Below, in pieces: positions 50,601 to 55,998 of a DNA stretch of 55,998 nucleotides (its first letter is position 1; the number at the start of each line of letters is the position of its first letter). This DNA comes from an uncultured bacterium. GTDB taxonomy: Bacteria; Verrucomicrobiota; Kiritimatiellia; RFP12; UBA1067. Position numbers and translations under genes: made by a program. The notes under the pieces were generated by a model that made no database searches, had not been told where the DNA came from, and saw only the letters and a list, made by a program, of their open reading frames with translations. Where the stretch lies: the NCBI GenBank assembly GCA_902775595.1, contig CACYNF010000004.1:1-55998 (forward strand), written 5' to 3'.

Positions 50601-50634
50601 GCTCTTCATCGTCGGCATCGGTGCGGCGGAATGA
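47623..50634 (+). CDS. Secreted metallophosphoesterase/fibronectin-like/beta-helix protein
   Basis: 1003 residues with a signal peptide (MKKLVSAVLLTSGFLAFG). Residues about 25-440 form a calcineurin-like phosphoesterase (FAFITDFHKCRR, VIAGGDFATAP, AIDGNHERSY, GLVAGHLHFTNTKE). FITDFH replaces the usual DxH, keeping Asp and His. A fibronectin III-like domain (about 450-540) is followed by a Pro/Gly hinge (VDPGPGPGPGPTPEPG, about 546) and a right-handed beta-helix (about 575-870) with many GGG(I/V/L) turns (SYGGGGVFISGTG, GGGIGIRGRSG). This joins an enzyme to a surface-adhesin-like part. The stop overlaps the phosphatase start (ATGA). Confidence 0.9.
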   Translation: MKKLVSAVLLTSGFLAFGDDVATLEAGLKSDIMTIVNQVNPIDSATGKRKYISFAFITDFHKCRRVEGDDAAANPVKTYWYGSAGVLTESEQSIRLLGSLATDAGLDAVIAGGDFATAPIIGDGTKVGLTEEEYTNEIWNVKAMFNQHVPSTIPLFAIDGNHERSYSLNGADMHMSDDAWAYVLTNFNTSASVAQAHNVDVTYHRDLAAAKLGDNATGAYTGNSYHIDLRRLVASGGNNVRIACVSMYDGAAGANPAYRAYDAAQFYDASGNLYDAALTPENTVIGMVAHGTEEKLGGTMARAAAGTLMNGFMNGYTNPKAHAGPWNLGVQGRAFFGLVAGHLHFTNTKEITDPYDNLVNGDNTTYASAVSVASAYGVNYPAKPNQHELGTEAAYHFSIFVVDTDSNKLREIRLGGWSTNPVTKEAPVVQLHDFNLRTHLAPSVQTPPVLGTVNVTPAVTNATISGAISSLGSGATACDVYLALGASANTLGAATKIAEGATASFSYVVSNLTAATTYYYSLSISNNAETVMGAVKSGNFTTGAEPVDPGPGPGPGPTPEPGEAIQPGETAAETRQTIQDAIDAAVPTQGTVTLGNGLFDIDAQLMVTGGVTLVGQGWESTTIRFAGTKAGSENRVANIDGGSILAHVTLTGGKVDNNEKSGGGAYLTDGTISWCCITNNYAKRSYGGGGVFISGTGTAKIDHTIIADNSAATAFLNGIGGGIGIRGRSGLRVEIDACLVYGNTAGASDRTSHGGGIAVTGVAAQDSFTTVIRNTTIANNSVVGAGLGGGLYIDQADTTLINCIVSGNTAEAAATAGDADVAYKDATVASAVGTKTVTCLFGGTLLFVDTANSDYHLAATSPAIEAGTDYAGLEKDLDGKYFSYLKPAIGCYEYGEYGPRPEDEWDIPGTDGGIKGLDDGHGGKIITFTAIARDGETVAVGFQAAEIGANVGASFGLVCKDNLEDTETFTLNATLTDIEGVLGELQATTSKSQLFIVGIGAAE

Positions 50635-51746
50635 CATCAGTGAAGACGCTTCTTGTCATCGTCCTGGCTGCGGCCTGCAGCGCTGTGTCTGCCGTGGAGC
50701 TGATGCTCCCGGCGGAAGGCGCTACGGTGCCGCTTCTTAGCGACGGGCAGAAGGCGTTCTTCGACTCGTCCGACGAGGAACGTCTTGCGAAGGCGGGTGA
50801 TGCCGCGTACAGGGCGGATCTACTGGCGCTCGGGTGGTATCCGCAGCCGGTCGTGTTCGTCTGGTCTGGTATAAATTCCCGCAAGGAGCGTCTTCGTTTC
50901 CGCATTTGGCGCGAGGATGATGACGTGTGCGTTTGCGACACGAACTTTGTCTATCTCACGACCGGGCGGTTTGAGTGGGACAACTTTAGGGTTGGTTGCC
51001 GCTATCGTTGGTCTGTCGATGTTGCTGGGAAGGGCTCGGCTACAGGTTCGTTTTTCACCGAGGACCGACCGCCGCGCCTTATACGCATCCCTGGCGTTCC
51101 GAACGTGCGCGACCTTGGCGGCTGGCGTACTGCCGACGGACGGCGTGTGAAGCAGGGACTCCTCTACCGCTCGGCGAACCTTTGCGAGAACGCATCGGAG
51201 TGCCCCGGCGAACTGCCCCGCATGCGTCTTGACGATTCGGGCGTCAACTTCATGACAAATGCGCTCGGCATCTGCACGGAGCTTGATTTGCGTGGGCCAA
51301 AGGAATGCGAAGGGCTCGCGGGCTCGCCGCTTGGGCAGTCTGTGCACCGCATGGAAATCTCGTCAGGCTGCTATTCCCAGATGGACGAACCATGGGCGAA
51401 GGAGGCGTGCCGGAAGGCGCTTGAGCTTGTGAGCGACGAGAAGAATCTGCCGCTTCTCTGCCACTGTTCGAGCGGACAGGACAGGACGGGGACGCTTGCG
51501 TTCTTGATAAACGGACTTATCGGCGTATCTCCCGAGGACCTTGTGCGCGACTGGGAGGCGTCTGCCCTGTGGAAGGACGAGCACGACTGGTTCAACCGCA
51601 ACAACACATACGCCGCGCTCCTCTCCGTTATTGGCAAGTATCCGGGTGAGACGTTGAACGAGCGAATCGAATCCTATGTGAAGTCCACGGGTTTTTCCGA
51701 GAAAGATATTGCGCGTCTCCGCCAGCTGATGCTCGAGAGCGACTGA
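50631..51746 (+). CDS. Secreted tyrosine/dual-specificity-type phosphatase
   Basis: 371 residues with a signal peptide (MTSVKTLLVIVLAAACSAVS, then AVEL). An N-terminal beta-type domain (about 20-145) is followed by the phosphatase fold. PNVRDLGGWRTADGRRVKQG and LLYRSANL are typical of the Y_phosphatase3 group, and the P-loop HCSSGQDRTGTLAFLI (about 278) has the catalytic Cys and Arg. The general acid Asp probably lies in the LDLRGPKEC region. Overlap with the metallophosphoesterase gene implies both act on one secreted-phase substrate, possibly a phosphorylated polyol or glycan. Confidence 0.92.
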   Translation: MTSVKTLLVIVLAAACSAVSAVELMLPAEGATVPLLSDGQKAFFDSSDEERLAKAGDAAYRADLLALGWYPQPVVFVWSGINSRKERLRFRIWREDDDVCVCDTNFVYLTTGRFEWDNFRVGCRYRWSVDVAGKGSATGSFFTEDRPPRLIRIPGVPNVRDLGGWRTADGRRVKQGLLYRSANLCENASECPGELPRMRLDDSGVNFMTNALGICTELDLRGPKECEGLAGSPLGQSVHRMEISSGCYSQMDEPWAKEACRKALELVSDEKNLPLLCHCSSGQDRTGTLAFLINGLIGVSPEDLVRDWEASALWKDEHDWFNRNNTYAALLSVIGKYPGETLNERIESYVKSTGFSEKDIARLRQLMLESD

Positions 51747-51797
51747 CCGGGAATGTTGCTGGCTATGTGCGGAGATATCATGCGGAGCCTGCGTGGC

Positions 51798-52961
51798 TCA
51801 CGGGGGCGCACGGAAAACGGACGGACTATATCCGAACGCGGCCTTGAAACGGGTGTTCATGTGGCTCGCGCAGCAGAAGCCGCATTTTTCGGCGACTTCG
51901 GACAGCGGCAGGGACGTGTTCGAGACAAGCCGCACAGCCTCGTTTAGCCGTATGCGGATTATCTCGTTCTTCAGCGTGTTGCCAAGCACAAGGTTCGCCT
52001 TCATTTCGAGGGAACGCTTCGATATGCGCAGTTCCTTCGCAATGTCGTCGATGGTGCGGGCCACCGAGAGGTCTTTTCGCACTATGTCGAGCGCCTTGGC
52101 TAAATATGCGTCTGGCACCACGGTCTTGTCGGTAGATTGCCTTGTAACGATTCGCGGGAACGCAAGGTCGACAAGCGGTTCGGCCTTGCGTCCGTTCATG
52201 TGCGCGTCAAGCAACTTTGCGCAGAGGATTCCGGCGTTACGTCCGTCCAGCGCAATTGATGAAAGCGATGGAGTCGACGATTCGCAAAGCACTTCGTCGT
52301 TGTCTGTGCCGAGGACGGACAGCGATTCCGGAACTGCGATGTCAAGTTCGGAGCAGAGGCTCAGAATCTGGAGTGCGCGTCTGTCCCACGCGGCGTAAAG
52401 GGCTGTCTGCGGTTTCAGCGAGCGCAGCCATTCGGCCAGATGGGCGGACTCCCTGTCAAAGTCTTCGCGCTCGCCCTTTGGAGCCCCGGGGAACGCGTTG
52501 CACTCAAGGCCCGCTGCGGCGAGTCGATTCCTCATTCCCTTTAGGCGACGCTCGCACCAGGCCGACGGCTCGGGTGTCCCGACAAAAGCAAAGCTGCGGA
52601 AGCCCCTGTCTAGAAAATATTCCGCAGCGGATTTTCCGACATCCTCCTGTACGCGAGCTATGAAAGTCGTGCGTTTCGGAGGTTTTGACGCCGCGCCGCA
52701 GGGTGGCGTCGGCGGATTGATCAGGACGGCAGGCGTTTTCGTCGCCAGGATGCGGTTCATCTGCCGGCGCTCGCGAACAAGCGCTATGACGCCGCTGCAA
52801 CCCCAGCGGCGAAGTTTGGCAAGGCCTTGCTCATAGCGGCTCCCGGTCTCGAAGTGGAACTGCCACGGTCCGTGCGCGTGCCCATATGCGAGCACGCCTT
52901 CAAGTATCTGCCGGTGCAGGAACTTGTCGGACGGCAATATGATCAGGACCTTCGCCTTCAT
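51798..52961 (-). CDS. AraC-family regulator with LacI-like sensor domain (XylR type)
   Basis: 387 residues from MKAKVLIILPSDKFLHRQIL, fixed by its leaderless promoter. A periplasmic-binding-protein-like domain (about 1-275) has SLSVLGTDNDEVLCESSTPS and GRNAGILCAKLLD as in LacI and XylR, so it should sense a sugar or similar ligand. Two AraC helix-turn-helix motifs follow (TIDDIAKELRISKRSLEMKA, LSEVAEKCGFCCASHMNTRF). It is transcribed away from the symporter gene 116 nt off, so control of that transporter is likely. Confidence 0.92.
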   Translation of the reverse strand: MKAKVLIILPSDKFLHRQILEGVLAYGHAHGPWQFHFETGSRYEQGLAKLRRWGCSGVIALVRERRQMNRILATKTPAVLINPPTPPCGAASKPPKRTTFIARVQEDVGKSAAEYFLDRGFRSFAFVGTPEPSAWCERRLKGMRNRLAAAGLECNAFPGAPKGEREDFDRESAHLAEWLRSLKPQTALYAAWDRRALQILSLCSELDIAVPESLSVLGTDNDEVLCESSTPSLSSIALDGRNAGILCAKLLDAHMNGRKAEPLVDLAFPRIVTRQSTDKTVVPDAYLAKALDIVRKDLSVARTIDDIAKELRISKRSLEMKANLVLGNTLKNEIIRIRLNEAVRLVSNTSLPLSEVAEKCGFCCASHMNTRFKAAFGYSPSVFRAPP

Positions 52962-52967
52962 GCGGGG

Positions 52968-52976
52968 ATTATACCA
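52968..52976 (-). promoter_or_regulatory. Leaderless promoter of the AraC-type regulator
   Basis: TGGTATAAT on the minus strand with 6 nt to the ATG. Confidence 0.65.
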
Positions 52977-53076
52977 TAAATATATCCGCGGCGCATGAGG
53001 CGCGTTTCGCATTTGTTTATATTCTTTTTCGCGTTTATTTGTTGCCGCGGCCGAGTGCGTTTTGTAAAATGTCCGC

Positions 53077-54825
53077 GTGAAGGTGAACATGGACAGTCTG
53101 GACTTCCTTGCCATAGGGCTATTCTTCGCGGCCCTTTTCGGCATTGCGGCGGCGTGCTCGCGCCATGCGAGCAAGGACGCCAAGGACTTCTTCCTCTCTG
53201 GGCGTTCGATGCCATGGTGGCTCATCGGCGTCTCCATGTGCGCGGCATCGACTTCGACGAATTCCGCGAACATGTTCACCGAATTCATTCGCAACTCCTC
53301 CCTTGGCGAGAACTGGAAGTGGTGGGCGTTTCTCCTCACGGGCATGCTCACGGTGTTCGTCTATTCCAAGCTGTGGGTGCGCTCCGGCGCCAAGAGCGAC
53401 ATCGAGTTCTACGAGCTTCGCTACTCGGGCAGGGCCGCGGCGTTCCTGCGCGGCTTCCGCGCCATATATCTCGGGCTGGTGTTCAACGTGATAACGACCG
53501 GCCTCGTGATGCTGGCGGCGATAAAGATAGGCCAGACGCTGTTCGGCGTCGGGCAGTGGACGGTTGTCGCGGTCACGGCCATCGCCTCGATAGTGTATTC
53601 CGCCGTGGGCGGATTCCGCGGTGCGATATACACGGACTTCTTCCTCTTTGTCGTCATAATGGTAGGCGCGGTCGCGGGCATGTACTACGCCGTGAACCAT
53701 CCGGCCGTCGGCGGCTTCTCTGCGATGATGTCGAACCCTGCCGTGCAGAGCCATCTGGCGTTTTTCCCCGATCCATCCAACACCGATCTTTTCGTCGCCG
53801 TGTTCGTGATTCCGGTCGCGATCCAGTGGTGGAACGTGTGGTATCCAGGTTCCGAGCCGGGTGGCGGCGGCTATATCGTCCAGCGCATGCTTTCCGCGAA
53901 GAGCGAAGGGCATTGCGTCGGCGGCTCGATACTGTACCAGGTCATCAACTACGCGATCCGCCCTTGGCCGTGGTACCTCACCGCGTTCGCCTCGCTCATT
54001 GTGTTCCCCGACCTCGCATCGCTGCAGAAGGCGTTCCCGAACGTCAATCCCGCGCTCGTCAAGGGAGACCTCGCATATCCAGCGATGCTTACGTTCGTGC
54101 CGAACGGCTGGCTTGGAGTCGTTGCGGCTTCCATGATGGGCGCACTCTTCTCCACGGTGGCGGCGCACCTCTCCATGGGGTCGAACTACATCGCCAACGA
54201 CTTCTGGAAGCGCTTCGTCCGCCCGGAGGCCGACGAGCGCGAGCTTATCGTCGTCGGGCGCGTCACGGTCGTAGTCCTCATGGCTCTCACCGCCGTGATC
54301 TCCCCGCTCCTCATTTCGGCCGGCGCGGTCTTCAACCTGATTCTGCAGATCGGCGCGGGCACTGGACTCATCTATCTCCTGAGGTGGTTCTGGATGCGCA
54401 TCAACGCGTGGAGCGAGATCACGGCAATGGCCGTCTCGTTCGCGGTGGCCGTATTCCTTCAGCTTGTCTACCCGCATTTCGGCTGGCCTGAGCTGGCGGC
54501 CTGGCACCGGCTCCTTATCGTGATGTCCGTCACGACGGCTGCGTGGGTAGGCGTGACTCTCCTCACGCCGCCGACAGAAGCGGCGAAGCGCGCGGCGTTC
54601 CAGAACAAGATCCATGCCAGCGGGCACGACATCGCATGGGGAATGCTGGCCATGACGGTTTCATGCGCCGCCATCTACTCGCTCATGTTCGCGGTAGGCG
54701 GCTGGATCTATGGCCGCATCGCGTTTGCCGCAGCGCTGACGAGCGTGTCCGTTGCCGCGGGCCTCCTGCTGATTCCCGTCTTGCGCCGTCTCAACCCCAA
54801 GTCCACATGCGATTGTCAACTTTAA
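53077..54825 (+). CDS. Sodium/solute symporter (SSS family)
   Basis: 582 residues from GTG 53077, which lies 6 nt after TAAAAT and fits the leaderless pattern (ATG 53089 is the alternative). About 14 membrane helices. KDFFLSGRSMPWWLIGVSMC with the SxxTN-like ASTSTNSANM, AIASIVYSAVGGFRGAIYTD, WWNVWYPGSEPGGGGYIVQR and AASMMGALFSTVAAHLSMGS are SSS blocks that bind sodium. The Gly-rich WYPGSEPGGGG segment is usual in sugar-type members of PVC and Bacteroidetes. The substrate is probably a sugar or uronate, in line with the divergent XylR-type regulator. Confidence 0.92.
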   Translation: MKVNMDSLDFLAIGLFFAALFGIAAACSRHASKDAKDFFLSGRSMPWWLIGVSMCAASTSTNSANMFTEFIRNSSLGENWKWWAFLLTGMLTVFVYSKLWVRSGAKSDIEFYELRYSGRAAAFLRGFRAIYLGLVFNVITTGLVMLAAIKIGQTLFGVGQWTVVAVTAIASIVYSAVGGFRGAIYTDFFLFVVIMVGAVAGMYYAVNHPAVGGFSAMMSNPAVQSHLAFFPDPSNTDLFVAVFVIPVAIQWWNVWYPGSEPGGGGYIVQRMLSAKSEGHCVGGSILYQVINYAIRPWPWYLTAFASLIVFPDLASLQKAFPNVNPALVKGDLAYPAMLTFVPNGWLGVVAASMMGALFSTVAAHLSMGSNYIANDFWKRFVRPEADERELIVVGRVTVVVLMALTAVISPLLISAGAVFNLILQIGAGTGLIYLLRWFWMRINAWSEITAMAVSFAVAVFLQLVYPHFGWPELAAWHRLLIVMSVTTAAWVGVTLLTPPTEAAKRAAFQNKIHASGHDIAWGMLAMTVSCAAIYSLMFAVGGWIYGRIAFAAALTSVSVAAGLLLIPVLRRLNPKSTCDCQL

Positions 54826-54860
54826 ACTTTTAACTTCAAACTTCAAACTTTAAACTTTTT
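54817..54860. repeat. AACTTTAAAC-type repeat at a gene end
   Basis: A run of AACTTTAAACTTTTAACTTC, then AAACTTCAAACTTTAAAC and T5, spans the stop codon of the symporter gene and reaches the next start. It can fold on itself and could end transcription. The inverse motif is at 36345-36373. Confidence 0.6.
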
Positions 54861-54863
54861 ATT

Positions 54864-55940
54864 ATGTCCTACGAAAAAGAACTGACAGCGGCAGAGGTCA
54901 AGGCCAAGGCGCTCGAATGCGGCGCCGACATCGTCGGCATTGCGCCAATGAGCCGATGGGAGGGCGTAGCCGACAAGCAGCATGACCCGCGCTACATCTT
55001 CCCGGACGCAAAGTCGATGATCGTCTTCGGCTTCCGCATCCCGCGCGGCTCGCTGCGCGGCGTAGAGGAAGGCACGCACTATCTCAACTACGCGACGATG
55101 GGCTACGCCGCGCTCAACTCCATCTACGGGCCGATGGTCCTGTGGGAGATGAACCGCTTCATGGAGGACCACGGCTACGAGGCCGTGCCCATGGCGAACG
55201 TCGGCGGCGGCGAGGCCGTGAACCCGCTTACCGGCAACTTCCGCAAGGGCTGGAGCCGTCCCGTCAGGCCGGGGCTCCCCGCGCCCGACGTCTCCGTCGA
55301 TTTCCGCATGGCGGCGTTTCTCGCCGGGCTTGGCGAGTTCGGCTACTCCCGCGCCTTCCTCACGCCGGAATTCGGCCCCCGCCAGCGATTCGCAATAATG
55401 CTTACGGACGCGGAGCTGGACGCAGACCCGATATACGCCGGCAAGATCTGCGACCACTGCATGGAGTGCGTCAAGAACTGCCACGGCAAGTGCATTTCGC
55501 CTACGGAGACCGTGAAGAAGACGATATGCGGGGTGGAGGTCGAATGGGCGAAGCGCGACGAAATGGCCTGCTCCAAGGCCTTCCGCGAGGGCGGGCTCAA
55601 CCGCGAGCTTTCGCCTTTCGACGGCAACTATCCGCGCAAGTACGGCTACGGCCTCGCGCACGAGGGTAGCTGCGGATGCATCCGCGCCTGCATGGTCCAC
55701 CTGGAGCGTCGCGCCAAGATGACTCACGGATTTCGCAATCCCTTCCGCAAGGAGGGCTGGCAGCAGTGGGAGATCGACCACTCCAAGCCATACGAGATTC
55801 CGGCGGACACGCTCAGGGAATACGAGGGCAACATCGAGTCGCACGATGCCTACACGAACTACAACATCAAGTCCAACTACGGCACGAAGGCCGCGGCGGG
55901 GCTTGTTCAGGACAACTCGTCCAGCGGAGGCGTGGCGTGA
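54864..55940 (+). CDS. QueG-like 4Fe-4S protein
   Basis: 358 residues. KALECGADIVGIAPMSRWEG and KSMIVFGFRIPRG resemble the N-terminal part of epoxyqueuosine reductase QueG and reductive-dehalogenase-like proteins, and AAFLAGLGEFGYSRAFLTPE their active-site block. One ferredoxin-type cluster CDHCMECVKNCHGKC (about 198-212) is seen, and a later cysteine group (SCGCIRAC, about 270) may hold the second. In this bacterium queH serves tRNA queuosine, so this family member may have another redox role. Its stop overlaps the next start (GTGA). Confidence 0.85.
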   Translation: MSYEKELTAAEVKAKALECGADIVGIAPMSRWEGVADKQHDPRYIFPDAKSMIVFGFRIPRGSLRGVEEGTHYLNYATMGYAALNSIYGPMVLWEMNRFMEDHGYEAVPMANVGGGEAVNPLTGNFRKGWSRPVRPGLPAPDVSVDFRMAAFLAGLGEFGYSRAFLTPEFGPRQRFAIMLTDAELDADPIYAGKICDHCMECVKNCHGKCISPTETVKKTICGVEVEWAKRDEMACSKAFREGGLNRELSPFDGNYPRKYGYGLAHEGSCGCIRACMVHLERRAKMTHGFRNPFRKEGWQQWEIDHSKPYEIPADTLREYEGNIESHDAYTNYNIKSNYGTKAAAGLVQDNSSSGGVA

Positions 55941-55998
55941 CCGAGAATTTCCCAGATGTCACGAGCGCCGAGATAAAAGCGCTGGCGAAGAGGGTCGG
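55937..55998 (+). CDS. Start of a second QueG-like protein (partial)
   Basis: Twenty codons from GTG 55937: VTENFPDVTSAEIKALAKRV. SAEIKALAKRVG aligns with TAAEVKAKALECG at the start of the preceding protein, so this is probably a tandem paralogue, cut by the right edge of the window. Confidence 0.6.
   Translation, partial: MTENFPDVTSAEIKALAKRV

Noticed and set aside
1..55998. tRNA, rRNA and replication origin
   Set aside because: No cloverleaf, rRNA core sequence or DnaA-box cluster was recognised by eye. A covariance-model search was not possible here.

Overview
The window most resembles a PVC-superphylum bacterium of the Kiritimatiellae type, probably uncultured and from a gut or rumen. 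This is an inference from several PEP-CTERM surface proteins, secreted beta-rich proteins starting with an NAVGY motif, secreted glycosidases and phosphatases, a high-GC right half, and many leaderless promoters (TGGTATAAT placed 6-9 nt before the start codon). I recognised no rRNA, tRNA or CRISPR array.

Region 1 (1-17176) is the striking part. It is an array of five-gene operon modules in alternating orientation. Each module runs: (i) a secreted-type repeat protein that begins abruptly at the codons for NAVGY, with no start codon or signal peptide; (ii) a conserved hairpin, then a small PEP-CTERM protein; (iii) an intrinsic terminator, then a single-pass membrane protein with a coiled-coil; (iv) a secreted protein ending in a shared GWAPxP/QKAIW motif; (v) a single-pass membrane protein with an N-terminal domain like that of type II secretion protein GspF. 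Modules 1(+)/2(-) and 3(+)/4(-) converge tail to tail at 15-bp palindromes. Module 0(-) runs off the left edge. The headless 5' ends lie at a bipartite DNA site (ACTTTWCTGCACC, 56-58 nt, AACGCTGTCGGRTAT). A tyrosine recombinase gene (17177-18439) follows the last site. This is the topology of a plasmid shufflon, except that whole operons would be the switched segments and the constant signal-peptide exon would lie left of the window.

Region 2 (18454-25100) holds two membrane proteins, the second copy of a 285-bp direct repeat (the first abuts module 1), a Fic protein with its own operator array, a 921-residue protein I do not recognise, and REP-like palindromes. Region 3 (25105-35511) carries pbpC, proB, folB, a HAD hydrolase, a membrane metallophosphoesterase, three membrane proteins of unknown role, queH, queF and an N-terminally short MurE-like ligase. 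Region 4 (35520-43497) has class I fumarase alpha and beta subunits separated by a 4.2-kb gene for a GH63-like/GH95 fusion, then a small lipoprotein and proS.

Region 5 (43487-51746) pairs a LuxR-type response regulator and an OB-fold-rich sensor kinase with two target-like units: a DUF2341/LamG protein, and a metallophosphoesterase/beta-helix protein overlapping a tyrosine phosphatase. Both promoters carry an identically placed triple GTATAC array. Region 6 (51798-55998) has an AraC/XylR-type regulator divergent from a sodium/solute symporter, then tandem QueG-like iron-sulfur proteins, the second cut by the window edge.
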